From contig OX439136.1 in assembly GCA_949318235.1 (NCBI GenBank), forward strand, positions 5,601,509 through 5,665,508: a stretch of DNA of 64,000 bases, given 5' to 3'. Under the pieces are notes generated by a model, which was not told the DNA's origin, did not search any database, and saw nothing but the letters and a program-made list of their open reading frames with translations. Origin of the DNA: Ecdyonurus torrentis (taxonomy: Eukaryota; Arthropoda; Insecta; Ephemeroptera; Heptageniidae). A program made the position numbers and the translations under genes. The stretch's first letter is position 1, and each line of letters opens with the position of its first letter. Of this stretch, positions 45,615 to 57,115 are shown piece after piece.

Positions 45615-45925
45615 AAATAAATAAAATAAATATAGTCTTTATTGCAAAATAGGAAAATGGTGCAGTCAGGGCAAAACAAAGGCTCTATCACTGAACCAAC
45701 ATTGGACAGCAGTAAAAAACAAAAAAACAAAATATACCATTTTTAGGAGTATTAAGCATATTAAGACATATACACATATATATACACTTTATACCCAAAA
45801 TTGTCTTTAAATAATTAACAAAAGTCATATTGATTTTTCAGCAGACATTCAAATTTCTCTACTTCATTTTCTCTTATATGCATATTAAAAAAAGAAAATG
45901 TATAACTCCCTCTAAAACCACTAGA
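45615..45925 (-). pseudogene. Possible LINE or gene 3' end: C-terminal frame plus AATAAA
   Basis: Read on the minus strand, 45830-45925 encodes a short clean C-terminal frame (SGFRGSYTFSFFNMHIRENE and on to a stop at about 45830). It is followed by about 200 bp of 3' sequence and TTGCAATAAAGACTATATTT with ATTT tandem units. The upstream frame is broken by a stop. I do not recognise the family; a truncated LINE is the simplest reading. Confidence 0.35.
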
Positions 45926-46851
45926 AGGTCATGTCGTGGTTTTGAAATTCTCATATGCAAAATTAGCGTGTGAGAGAGGTCGAGAGAGAAGTGCAAACAA
46001 AACGAGAAGTATATAAACGCGAGAGAGGGGTAGTTGAGAATATAGGGAGTTGGTCAGGGGGAAGTGGGGGATGGGGAGGTATTTTTGGGGTTTACCCATA
46101 CCACTTAGGTGGACGGAAATAGTAACATAAAGATATCCTTCCTGAACAAAGAGAGCAATTAAATCTAAATTATTTATTAACATTATTTTACGCTGTGATT
46201 TCCTTTAACTAAAAACAAAAAGAGGAAACATTTCATTATTGACAAATTAACATAAACAAACATTTTTTTATTACTATTTCATTATTTAAAATGTATATTT
46301 ACTTTTTTTATTATTTTTTCCCCGTCTCAAGAGTAACATATGTAATTAAATATTATTTTTTACACTAATTAAAAAACATACATGTAAACATTTTTTTTTT
46401 ATTCCAACAAAAAATTCTGTATATTTATAGTATTTTAGATTAAAAGCAAACTTCCAAATTAGAATTTTTAATTTCCCAAAAAAAATTAAAGTGGGTGTTA
46501 ATTTTGATATTCATTAAGATTTAATGTTTGTATAAAAAATATTTTTTTACCGATTGTTTATTGAAAAATATTTATATAAATTCTTCAAATTGCTGAAATA
46601 ATATTTGAACAAAATATAAAATAAATATTCTTAATTAAAACACAAAATTTAATTTTTCGAGTTAATTAAAGAAGGGTAAAAATATATTTTCTTCGTCTTC
46701 TTATTTTATTATTTTTTTTTTTAGGGAGTGTATATTTAAAATGTTACAGGTTTAAAGTTGCTATTAGAATTATTATATATATGTACTTTTTTTTCCCCTT
46801 TAAGTATATAAATTTAAATTCCATGATAATCAGTAATTCGTCAGCTTAGAG

Positions 46852-46962
46852 TAATGCTGTTCGTAAACCCTGTTCTTTGCCACTAAAATGACGATCAGCT
46901 ATGTTAATCAAATGGAATGCGCATTTTTTGGTGCAAGAGAACAGGGTTTACGAACAGCATTA
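46852..46962. mobile_element. Small foldback C, 26-bp perfect arms
   Basis: TAATGCTGTTCGTAAACCCT and on to GTTCT is exactly mirrored at the right end, with a loop of about 58 bp. It is flanked by TA-type bases. A single copy in this window. Confidence 0.85.
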
Positions 46963-47121
46963 ATGTAAGTGTTACATATCCAAAAATGTTTACTGCGATT
47001 TTGAGCTTTATTAAAAAAGGATATGAGGGTCAAAACCTATAAAAAAAATTTTCAGTTTTTACAATCTTAAAAATAATCGTTGAAAAGCTTGTACACAATT
47101 TGACAATGTATTGGTGGAATT

Positions 47122-47319
47122 AACGGTTATGACGTCACTAAACGTTGAAATTATAACGATAAAAACGATAGTGATGCCACAAGCATTTTGGGACTGTATG
47201 GAAAAATGTAGATTTGTATTGGCCAAATTTAACGTTTATTCCATTGTGATTCTAATACTTGTAATTTCTGTAACGATTTTATCGTTAAAATTTCAACGTT
47301 TAGTGACGTCATAACCGTT
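47122..47319. mobile_element. Foldback B with a CRE in each arm
   Basis: The arms AACGGTTATGACGTCACTAA and the inverted TTAGTGACGTCATAACCGTT continue inwards through CGTTGAAATT and AACGATAAAA. TGACGTCA occurs at 47130-47137 and 47304-47311. The plus-strand frame 47111-47314 just reads through the hairpin. Confidence 0.88.
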
Positions 47320-47331
47320 TATTTTACAATA

Positions 47332-47640
47332 CTTAGAACACGTTGAACAAAAAACATGTCTAAAATCCTAACATACATAAATATCAATGTTGATTTGGCC
47401 GGAGTTAATGATTTCTATTTTATTTTACGTTCACAAAATGTCAGCTACATGTTTATGACGTCACAGCTCATTAGTTACTGCGCGCGTGGATCAGGCAAGC
47501 TGTGACGTAATAAACCTGCATCTTGTAAATGGAAAATAAATTAGAAATCAACGATTCCAGTCAAATTAATGTTGATATTTAGGTATATGTTAGGATATTA
47601 GACATGTTTTTTTTGTTCAATGTGTTCTATGCCTTTAAAG
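47332..47640. mobile_element. Family A palindromic MITE, copy 3
   Basis: More diverged than copies 1 and 2 but with the same ends (TTAGAACACGTTGAACAAAA; TGTTCTATGCCTTTAAAG). The CRE is at 47456-47463. It lies 12 bp from foldback B. Confidence 0.88.
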
Positions 47641-47699
47641 CATTGCAAAGCTGTGTACGGTCATTTTACTAATGCATTGAAATGTTTCTGAAACTGAGA

Positions 47700-48640
47700 T
47701 AATTATTACTTATTTATAATTATGTCTCTGTACCTATTTATTATTTTTAATTAAGAAGATAATTGTTATGTATTCATATTTCTCTCGAATATATATAGCA
47801 TGCTAAACATCCTCTTCGTATAAATCTATGTTGACCTTACAACCTTAATCAACTCTATTTCCGGTATTAGTATACCTCAAAACTTATATAAATTCTAATA
47901 GAAGGATGCTTTTATCTTTTAAACCTCTTCCTTCTTAAGATTTATATTAATTGTACTCAAAGGTATCATAAAATATTAAAATATATAAAAAAAAATTCAA
48001 AAAATTTATTTTTGAAAATTCCTTGACCATGATTTTATGCATGATATAATATTTAAATTAGTTAAATAAATAATAAATTATACAAGTCCACTATAAGTAA
48101 TTAACTTGAACATATATACAAGATAACATAGACTTTGAGAAAAGGGTTAAAATGCTCAAGGGAGATATAGGATAATATAAAAGATATAGAGAAAGAGGGG
48201 AGAGAGAAAATATTTAGTCTAGGATCTTATATAACTTTTGAATAACAATTATTTTCTTAAGTCCACTAATTTAAAATTATATATGTATATATGAAATTAA
48301 AATTTTATGAAAAAAGTTATATAATTTATTATTAATAATTATTAGATATTTGTACATAACATTTTGTTATTATTTATGTTGATAAGTACAACTATAGGGA
48401 TTAGAATTATGATCTTTGATGTTGTAATTTTGACTCAAAGATATCCTGAAAGTTATGCTTTTTGTTTAGCAGTAATGCTACAAAAGTTGCATACTTTACA
48501 GGCACTTACATAAGAATTTATTTATTATTTATTATTTATATTACATGAACTATAGAAAGTTGTATTTTTAATCTAGTTGTTGAACTATTTTTTTTTTCAT
48601 AGAGAATGCTACAATAGATGTTACCGAAGGCACTTTTTTA
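47700..48640. other. AT-rich DNA, no gene seen
   Basis: There is no ORF or repeat partner recognised. A purine-rich stretch AGAGAAAGAGGGGAGAGAG lies near 48190. Confidence 0.45.
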
Positions 48641-48646
48641 TTAGCT

Positions 48647-48740
48647 TAAACTACGTGAAAGTATGTCAAGTATCCCTCATTTAAATATCTTTTATGATTT
48701 TTTGAAGATCGAGTGCCTTTTCGCTTAATTAAAAAACGAT
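48647..48740 (+). mobile_element. Family K fragment, copy 3
   Basis: GCTTAAACTACGTGAAAGTATG and CCCTCATTTAAAT follow the K order seen at 54784. Confidence 0.5.
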
Positions 48741-48870
48741 AAGATAGATTTTATTATATAACTTAAATAACAATGCTAAAAAATATATTTTTCGTTCCTC
48801 GCCTGTGATTAGCTAGCGTGAAGGCCTAGTAGCATAAATAAAGGGGTAAATTCAGTTTTCTGCTTTTATT

Positions 48871-48903
<33 letters not shown>
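48871..48903. repeat. Poly-T tract
   Basis: An uninterrupted T run of about 33. Confidence 0.95.
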
Positions 48904-48909
<6 letters not shown>

Positions 48910-48938
48910 ACTCTGTTTTTCTTTTAATTCTACTGTTA

Positions 48939-49246
48939 ATAGGGTGATTTCATTCATGTTAAAGTCAACGTCATAAGTGAGTACTAAATAACATTGGCTG
49001 GTATAGGAAAATGGTACATTTTCCCAGTTTAAAAATACTTCGCAATTTTTTTTGAGAGCATTGATGTTGTTAACAGGTTGAATTAATACCTCTAGTATGT
49101 AAGAAAAATAATAATAACCAAACAATAACTAATTTTCCAAATAAAATATCAAAAAAAGAAGTTTGTCCTATGCTGAGCAATGTTATTCATTGTTCAAGAT
49201 GAGCATCGAAAAGTATTCAGAATGACGTCATGCGCACACACCCTAT
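48939..49246 (+). mobile_element. Family I MITE, copy 3
   Basis: The ends are TAGGGTGATTTCATTCATG and CACACACCCTA. It contains GTCCTATGCTGAGCAATG and the CRE at 49223-49230. Confidence 0.88.
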
Positions 49247-49589
49247 ATAAGCTTGAGCCTTAGATCCTTTTCCTTATAATTAAGTTTCCACATATATTTA
49301 ATAAATAATAACCAATTAGTCAATTACCAATATTATTCTTAGTGCAACTAGTGTAAATAATACTATATATAATAAAAGCTCTCTTATATAATATTAATTA
49401 AGTAAATTTCAAGAAGCTAAAAATCATTATTTTATTATTAATCATTCAAGTGTTATAATAATAATTACTAATTAGTCCTCTCAAGTATTATATCGATACA
49501 AAATTGACGAAGGGATTATTTTTATTTAGTTTATGAAGAGTACCTTTTTCCTGGTTTATTTATATATTATTGTTTCCTCTCTCACACAC

Positions 49590-49591
<2 letters not shown>

Positions 49592-49656
<65 letters not shown>
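49592..49656. repeat. (CT)n microsatellite
   Basis: About 32 CT units. A (TA)n block follows at about 49725-49761. Confidence 0.97.
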
Positions 49657-49660
<4 letters not shown>

Positions 49661-49818
49661 ATATATAAAGAGAAGAAGAAAACAAGATAAGAAGCCGTGG
49701 GCGATGTTATTTTCAAGAGTTCGTATATATATATATATTATATATATATATATATATATATGGACTTATTGGATTCGTGCAGAAAGAAAAAGCTTTATTT
49801 ACTTCATCATGACGTATT

Positions 49819-49839
49819 CTCTCTCTCTCTCTCTCTCTC
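49819..49839. repeat. (CT)n microsatellite, short
   Basis: About 10 CT units. Confidence 0.95.
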
Positions 49840-49849
49840 AATAAACACC

Positions 49850-50480
49850 ATACAAAACCAAGAACACAAAATGAAAGTGACAATTCAATTATTACGCACT
49901 TCAATCACACAAAGTGTTAATCAGATCATAAGTCATCAATATAACTCATACTCTTTTTTTCTTTCATTTCCTCGCATACACTTTTTTTGTTTTAGATCAA
50001 TAATTTAATAACACTATCTTTTCATGATGATTTTATTTTTTCTGTGAGTTGTTGTTTTTATTTATTGATATTTTTTATACGTACAGTACATGACACTTGT
50101 TTACCTATTTTTATAATGAGGAAGACTGAAATAAATTTCGGAGGTAATTTTATTGTATATATATTATAAAAGAGAACACAGAAGTGTGTAGTGTCCTAAA
50201 AGTATAATATATAATACTGAAAGAAACTAAATTGAATATCTTCACGAGTTTTAGTGTAATTTAGATAAAATTTTCATCCCAAAATAGGCAAGATGTGCGA
50301 CATTTTTGTCATTCCTATGTGCTTTTCAACCCTTATGTTTTTCACCCCCTTAAGGGATGAAAACTAAAAATACGAATTTCAATATATTTTTTGCAATGTT
50401 TTTTTCTTTTTTAGATATTCGAATTCCTATTTTTTTTAGTAAAGTATTTTAAATTAATTTTTGAAAGTCGCGTCAAAACG
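49850..50480. other. AT-rich DNA, no gene seen
   Basis: The stretch contains a small CACCCCCTTAAGGG word near 50345. No coding signal. Confidence 0.45.
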
Positions 50481-50490
50481 TTATACAGTC

Positions 50491-50665
50491 AGCAACTTTT
50501 TTTCAATGCCCATATGCATATAAGTTACCAACCGTGACGTCATTTTTCAATTAAAAGAATTATTGAAAATACTTATAAGGAACTCAAAAATTAGAAATTC
50601 GCGTATTAATCCATTTAGGAAAATGTCCTCTTTTAAAATATGAAATAAAATTACCACTTAAAAAC
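50491..50665 (+). repeat. Dispersed repeat X, copy 1
   Basis: It shares AGCAACTTTTTTTC, CATATGCATATAAGTT, CCGTGACGTCATTTTT (CRE at 50535-50542) and AATATGAAATAAAATTAC with 52428-52610. Confidence 0.75.
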
Positions 50666-50831
50666 GTTTTTGGTCTTCCTCATTCCTACTAAAACAAAAA
50701 TAATTTTAAAATCTGAAAGGCCTGTTCACATGATGTAATTTTATCATTGCATGATTAATGGTACTTAATTTTATGACTTTTAAAATAAAATTTCATGTTA
50801 AAATTTATGGTGGCACAATAAAGCAAGCATC

Positions 50832-51615
50832 AATGAAACTCTTAACCGTGCATCATTTATTGAAAGGAAGAAATAAAAATTGGGTACTCACTCATTGCGA
50901 CATGTGTTCAAAAGTTAGAGCATTGACTGGTGAGAGGACATTGTTGTTCGTTCATTCATAAAAACAAACAAAATGTCATATTATGTTAAATCTCTTTGTG
51001 CTGTGTTGGAGCTCCCGTCCTTGAATATTATGTCCTTGAAATATTATATTGAATGAAATAGCAAAACACTGGCGAGCGAGACAACCTTGCCTGGGCCCAA
51101 GGTTCATATATAAGAGGTTAGATGCTCCGAGAAAAGTTTTGGCCAAGGTCGCGCAGCTTAAAGGAATTCACCAAAGACGTCATATCACCGGGTGTATTTT
51201 TATTCACCTTATCAGTGACGTAACTGGTGAACGGCATCGTATTGGCTTAGAATCAAGTACATCCATCACAAAATAAAATCAACTTAGCGAGTTTTGTGCT
51301 GCGCTCAACCTCTTTATTATATGAATCTTGAATGAAACTCTTATCCATGCTTAATTTATTGAAAGGAAGAAATAAAAATTATAGCTTTATTACTCACTCA
51401 TTGCGATATGTGTTTAAAAGTTATAGAGCATATTGACTGGTGGGAGGAGATTGTTGTTCGTTCATTCTCAAAAACAAACAAAATGTCATATTATGTTAAA
51501 CCTCTTTGTGCTGTGTTGGAGCTCCTGTCATTGTATATTATGTCATGTCCTTGAAATATTATACCATTGAATGAAATAGCAAAACACTGGCGAGCGAGAC
51601 AACCTTGCCTGAGCC
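50832..51615 (+). repeat. Tandem duplication, 499-bp offset
   Basis: About 285 bp (50832-51110) recurs at 51331-51615: AATGAAACTCTTAWCC, ATTTATTGAAAGGAAGAAAT, TGTGCTGTGTTGGAGCTCC and TGGCGAGCGAGACAACCTTG. Between the copies is a unique GC-richer piece (51095-51300) with the frame 51049-51276, which I do not recognise. Similarity is high, so the event is fairly recent. Confidence 0.88.
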
Positions 51616-51819
51616 GTGCTATCAAACATATTACAAAATATGACACATTAGTTAATATCGATGTTGCAGCGAACAATATGTGTATCTCTTTTTTCGTTAT
51701 GATAAGCAAAATTTGTAATTTTTTTTATTATTTTTTTACATTTAATATTATTATTTGTTTTTGTGTGTCACACGGTTCACGGTACGCAATATGTTGTGTA
51801 GGTCGAGCGCATACTTTAC

Positions 51820-52127
51820 AGCTCGTTTTATAAACTATACACACAAATATTGAGTCAGCTTTGAAAATGTTCATTTGTTAAAAACAGCTGTATATGACGT
51901 CGTTACCTGTTTACTACGTTTATACATATGGTCAATCATTGTTATTTCTTCTTTTAAAACTTTGAACTTGATAAAAATGAAAGAAACTCACAAAAAAAAG
52001 TTCCATACGAAACATGCGACTCAATTTTATCGGCTCAAAAAAGAAGATCAACCAATGAACGTGTCTTATTTTGTTGGTCAGCCAATCACTGTTATTGAGA
52101 TTCACTTTACTTTATACAGAACGAGCT
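51820..52127 (+). mobile_element. Family O repeat, copy 2 (uninterrupted)
   Basis: It is bounded by AGCTCGTTTTATAAAC and the inverted AACGAGCT. It matches copy 1 at 1519-2318 on both sides of that copy's insertion and shows the empty state (about 308 bp). Confidence 0.85.
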
Positions 52128-52427
52128 TACGTTCGGATACGACTTACACATTTGGCTTATCGTCGAGATACGCATATTGTTCGCTACAACATCTTATATC
52201 ATGATATAAAAATATGATATGGGGTAAGCAGAGCAGTCACACATTTATTCAAAGTCTTCCTTTTTTTCCTCTTTTTTTCCTCTTTTTATTTTTTTTATTT
52301 TTTATGTTACATACAATTATATCTGTGAAGCGAGTGAAGTCGTTAAATTATAGTGAGAATTGGTCGCAAATCTTGCAATTTTAAACAGTGATGTTAATAC
52401 ACTATCCCCTGCTCGATTTCATTTCCA

Positions 52428-52610
52428 GCAACTTTTCCTATGCCGACATGCGCATAAGTTGACGCCCGTGACGTCATTTTTTTATTTTCAAAAATTAATT
52501 AAAATAAACTAAAAAATTAGACATTCACATATCAATCGATTCCGGACTATATATTATGTTCTCTTTTAGAATATGAAATAAAATTACTCCCTAAAAATTT
52601 ATTTAGTATA
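52428..52610 (+). repeat. Dispersed repeat X, copy 2
   Basis: The partner of 50491-50665, with the CRE at 52469-52476. It ends exactly where family A copy 4 begins. Confidence 0.75.
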
Positions 52611-52889
52611 TTAAAGGCATAGAACACCTTCAACAAAAAACTTGCGTAATATCCTAACATACCTAAATATCATCTTTAATTTGGCCGGAGTCATTGATTT
52701 CTAATTTAATTTCCATTCACAAAATGTCAGTTGCGGGTTTAGGCGAGCTGTGACGTAATAAACCCGCAACTGGCATTTTCTGAATGGAAAATAAATTAGA
52801 AATCAATGACTCCGGCCAAATTAAAGATGATATTTAGGTATGTTAGGATATTAGGCAAGTTTTTTGTTCAAGGTGTTCTACGCCTTTAA
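52611..52889. mobile_element. Family A palindromic MITE, copy 4 (best palindrome)
   Basis: The ends TTAAAGGCATAGAACACC and GGTGTTCTACGCCTTTAA are complete. The arms of about 130 bp are nearly perfect reverse complements up to CAGTTGCGGGTTTA, leaving a loop of about 17 bp. The apex has GCTGTGACGTAA, a one-base variant of the CRE. Confidence 0.93.
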
Positions 52890-52899
52890 CTAATTTTAT

Positions 52900-54005
52900 A
52901 AAATTATTATTTTCAACGCATATAAAAATAATTAATATTACTTGTATACAAAGATTGGCAACGTATTTTACTTTAAAACTTCTACAGATAATAAATATAA
53001 AAAAAAGAAGCAATTATCCACAATATAAATTAAACAATGTCAAGACTATTATTACAATTTATTAAGTAACTATGCATCTTCATAGTTTTTAACCCTAAAA
53101 TATAGTATAATATATATACGTACTTCTCTTTTCAAGAGGGTTTTCTTTTGTGCAAAAATAATGACTTTGGTTCGTTTGTTAGTTTAGTTTTCTTCGAATG
53201 ATTAGGAAATAGAGATAAAGTGGAAAAGGAAATTTGAAAGAAGACCTCTTATGTTTCTCCTTTTTTTTTTTTTTTTTTCTTTTTTTTTCTTCCTTTTAAA
53301 GGACATTGAAGAATGTATATGAAGAAAAAAAGGAAAGAAAAACAAATTTCCGGTATGCCAAACTGTGTATACAGAAAGAAAAAAAAAAAAAAGGTATACA
53401 ATTTTTTATTTTCATTGTCTTTTCGCATCTATTTATTTATTTGTTGTTTAAAGTAATAAATTTATCTTCTTAAGTCACTAAAGTAATAAGTTACTTTTGC
53501 AAGAGTCACGTTTTTCTTTCTTTGTGATATATTTGTGATGCTATATTATTATACTTGACAAATCGATTTGAAATTATTCTTTTAACGTTTTTATTTATAC
53601 CCCGTTTCTTTTTTCATGATAATTTAATAATTAATAATATGTATTTTTTAAATCCCCTAAAAGTTTAGTAAAAATTGAAGAAATATAATGAGAATCATGT
53701 TTGAATATATAATTATTTATTAAAAAAAAAAAAAAAAAAAAAAAAACGTAAGCTACAACGCTAACTAACTAAAGTTAAACCGTAGTTAAATTGTTCATTT
53801 GTTTCTTGCAACAATTAAAAAAAGATAACTAAAGTTTAACTAGATGATGCAGCCTATACGGCCCTAGTTGCAAAACAAAAAACAATATACCAAGCTTTTC
53901 TCTTCTTTCTTAGGATTGTCCAAATTTATATTATATTTCATATGGTCAAGGCTCTATCATTGATCTTTGAACATTACTTTGGTTGCAAATAAAATAATAT
54001 AAGAT
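52900..54005. other. AT-rich DNA, no gene seen
   Basis: It holds pyrimidine runs at 53258-53295 and a poly-A run at 53721-53745. No ORF or repeat partner. Confidence 0.5.
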
Positions 54006-54011
54006 AATTCA

Positions 54012-54307
54012 ATAGACCCCTTGCACATCCTTGCGCTTTGTCGCCATGTTTGTGGTGACTAATGCATTGTCCAGCATAGGGGAAACTTCGTTTTTCCTAA
54101 TTTTTCACATAAAAAATTGTTTATTTCAACTCAACAAATTTTTCTCATATCCTTCGAGCTTATTAGGAGCTAGAAATAAGGCTTTGATTGAGGTTTGAAG
54201 CTTCTTTTGCTATTAAAAAAATAAAAATGATGTTTTTCCTATATGCTGGCCTATGTATTCCTGACCAACAAAATGGCGGCTCTTAAATATGAGTGCAAGC
54301 GGTCTAT
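54012..54307. mobile_element. Family J MITE, copy 2
   Basis: It matches copy 1 at 3387 (CTTTGTCGCCATGTTTGTGG; CCAACAAAATGGCGGCTCTT) with about 65 bp extra in the middle. The ends are ATAGACCCCTTGCA and TGCAAGCGGTCTAT. Confidence 0.87.
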
Positions 54308-54477
54308 AGAAGACTTGCAGAAGTAGGTTTAGTGAGAAAATAAATAAACTTACAGCTCAAAAATACTAATAACAAAGTGCTAGCAAACGAATTTATGCTC
54401 TTGTCTACATTTAACATGCTTTCTTATGGGGCAACAAATCAGCTATAACTTATTAAGTTAATTAAAACCATTTCCGT

Positions 54478-54640
54478 AAAGAAATTTTTACTGTACGTTA
54501 CTGAGCCTCCAAGCTTTTGTTTTCATGAATTTAAAATCATTTAGATACAAATTGTTATTTCCACCCAATTGACTTGAGATCCAGGAAAACAAAAGCTTTG
54601 AAAGCTACTATAAAAATTTCAACTCCGAGAAATAATGTTA
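54478..54640. mobile_element. Foldback Z
   Basis: CCAAGCTTTTGTTTTC and GAAAACAAAAGCTTT, with GAAATTTTTACTG and TATAAAAATTTC further out, form an imperfect hairpin with a loop of about 70 bp. Confidence 0.65.
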
Positions 54641-54745
54641 ACTTACATAATTTTAATTTATAAAACAAGCAGTCAAAAGACAACATGCAAAAAATATAAA
54701 ATAAAAATTTAATCATATCAATATTCTTTACTGATATGTAAGTTC

Positions 54746-54963
54746 AATGGAGGTTATCGGTTTAAAAAATTGTTAAAAATTTTCTATGGCTTAAAACACG
54801 TAAAAGTATGTCTAGTATTTCTCATTTAAATTTCTCTAAAATCGGTGGAGTAGTTTTCTCAAAAATCGCAAAAAACGTATTTTTCTCCATAAGCGTAATG
54901 TTAAATTAGGGGACCCTTAGCTTTCCCCGCAGCACCCCGCGCGCTAAACCGATAACGTCCATT
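54746..54963. mobile_element. Family K MITE, copy 2 (complete)
   Basis: The ends AATGGAGGTTATCGGTTTA and TAAACCGATAACGTCCATT are inverted with one mismatch. The interior matches copy 1 at 41773 and shows the state without the poly-A run. Confidence 0.85.
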
Positions 54964-54969
54964 ATATAA

Positions 54970-55516
54970 ATATAATATTATATTAACTGCTTCATATTCA
55001 AATACACATGTTTTAAGTTTTAGAAATTTTGCAAGTTTTTTTTTTAATCGGATAACCTCTCCATTGCTTGTATAAGAAACATAAAAAATACTATTTTTTT
55101 TAAATAAGCTTATTTTGATCCATTGTATAGCCCTTTTTTAAAATTTTATTTTTATAATCTCATGGTTGATTTTGTTAAAACAAAAACTACCATAATTACT
55201 ATAGATAATAGTTGTATTTCGCAGATACACTATTATATAATATAAATACAGCCATTTATAAATTAATTACACATTTGATACTTTTAATAATTTTTATAAA
55301 GAAAATATAAATATATATAGATGAATTTATTCATTTATTAATCATCATTACAATAAAGTTGTAAATAATAATTTAATAATACTAAAAAATGTACGATTGT
55401 TATGTTATTGCATATGAAAGCTTTAACATTTTTGGTTGCACTTAATTAGCATTTTACTATAGAAAAAAAAAAAGCTTAAACGCCTAATTACTTAAATGTT
55501 AACCTCTATTATCAGA

Positions 55517-55552
<36 letters not shown>

Positions 55553-55891
55553 AATAAAGTTATAAAAAATACAAAAGTCGGAATGATGAAAAGCAAAGAC
55601 GACAAAAGTTTAGCAAAGACATTCATTAGTATCTTTCAGCATAGAGATTTTTTTCTTCTATACTTAAGTCACGTGATCACAGATGTGTCACCACCCACTG
55701 TTGCAGTATAGCAAAGACAGGAAAGAAGAAGAAGAAACAAGAAAAAATAAAAAAGTTTTAGGGGATAAAATTGCAGCTCAGAACTTTTGACTGTGGTTTT
55801 AGTATTTTTTTTTCTGAGACCGCAAGCTGGGTTATAAAAAGAGACTTGCACATCGAAATTATATCGAATAAGAGTTTGTGTTTATAAGTGT
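54970..55891. other. AT-rich DNA, no gene seen
   Basis: A poly-A run lies at 55519-55548. Frames near 55496-55711 are driven by that run. Confidence 0.5.

Positions 55892-55947
<56 letters not shown>
55892..55947. repeat. (GA)n microsatellite
   Basis: 28 GA units. Confidence 0.97.
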
Positions 55948-55949
<2 letters not shown>

Positions 55950-56300
55950 CTCATCCATCCATCCATATAAGTTTTGTAACAAAAATCTTTTTTCTCTATG
56001 AAATCACATAAAGGGGATTATTTTATTGATGTTATCATAATCTATACTTGATATAATAGCTACCTAATATATCAAACTTGATGATATTTTTTTACCTGTT
56101 TTTTTATTATGTAATGTAATAATAACTATAATAATTTATATAGTTTCATAATTACTTATTTTATTTTTACGGTATTTTTGTTATATTATATATTTTTTAA
56201 AGTTTTAATAAAAAATTGTTTCGTTTTTGTAAAGATGAAATAATCGGGCAGTCCAGTTTATGATGCTTAGTTCTTTAAGAAAAATTACGAATGAGTGAGT

Positions 56301-56306
<6 letters not shown>

Positions 56307-56342
<36 letters not shown>
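56307..56342. repeat. (GA)n microsatellite
   Basis: 18 GA units preceded by GAGTGAGTGAGAGT. Confidence 0.97.
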
Positions 56343-56349
<7 letters not shown>

Positions 56350-56619
56350 AGGTGGCCTATTTAAATTAAACATAACATAATTATGTAATAGTTTGTATAT
56401 AATATTAGTAATTATAAAAATTCTTTTCCCCATGGCAAAAACAATAAAATAATAATAAATTTTTAAAATAATCCCGCAATAATAATCTTAACTACCTTCC
56501 TTACCTATTTTATTAGCATAAAATGAACTATTCCAATATAGAAAAAACAGCTGATGATCTAGTTTATAATAATACCGTATAGTGTCGCTTTAATCGCAAA
56601 ATTTTCCCTACAAAACACA

Positions 56620-56716
56620 TCAAACGAGAATGCGCGCGTTGCCACGAGTGGGAGAGAGAGAAAATAAGATTCAGTGACAGAGCCGGCTTGTATAGGAGAG
56701 CATCGGCGCGCGCGCA
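56620..56716 (+). promoter_or_regulatory. Candidate promoter with TCAGT initiator
   Basis: A sharply bounded GC-rich island in AT-rich DNA: AATGCGCGCGTTGCCACG, a GGGAGAGAGAG (GAGA-type) stretch, then TCAGT at 56671-56675, which is the arthropod initiator consensus, and CGGCGCGCGCGCAGC about 30-45 bases further on. There is no TATA box. GAGA elements with initiators are typical of insect developmental promoters. This is inference from motif order only. Confidence 0.4.
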
Positions 56717-57115
56717 GCTAAAATATTTCATATAATATCATAGAAATAAATAAAAAAAAAAGTAATACATAAAAAAAAAAAAAAAAAATTATAATCATGC
56801 TTGATATATAAGATAGAGTAAAAAGATATTTTACAACATTAGTGATCTGTCTTCGATATCGTTAACATCAAGTGTATTTATCAAATTTTAATAATAATAA
56901 TAACTTATTATATTAATCTCTTTCTAATATCTAATATAATCGTATAATATTATATCCAATTTTATCATAAATTTTTAAGTGTATATTAATCATATTATAA
57001 GTGTTTTTAAAAAATTAAGTGTAATTATAATAATAATTCTAAGTGTATTTTGAATAAGTGTGTTTAAATTTTCTGTAACTTCAATACTTATATTATCTTC
57101 TCGTAGCAAAATAAG
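56673..57115 (+). other. Candidate untranslated first exon
   Basis: Downstream of the candidate initiator, six AAGTGT words occur on the plus strand between 56870 and 57062 and none in reverse. That is a strand-biased pattern resembling the AAGTG-rich 5' leaders of insect developmental genes. The stretch ends CAAAATAAG followed by GTAAGA (intron from 57116), a strong splice donor. There is no long ORF. A multi-kilobase intron would then fill the rest of the window. Confidence 0.4.

Noticed and set aside
45960..46100. Promoter suggested by TATATAAACG with GAGA stretches
   Set aside because: The TATA word is expected in this AT-rich DNA, there is no initiator at the right distance, and it overlaps the upstream part of a probable LINE remnant.
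47111..47314. 67-codon ORF
   Set aside because: It reads through foldback B from end to end and has no motif.
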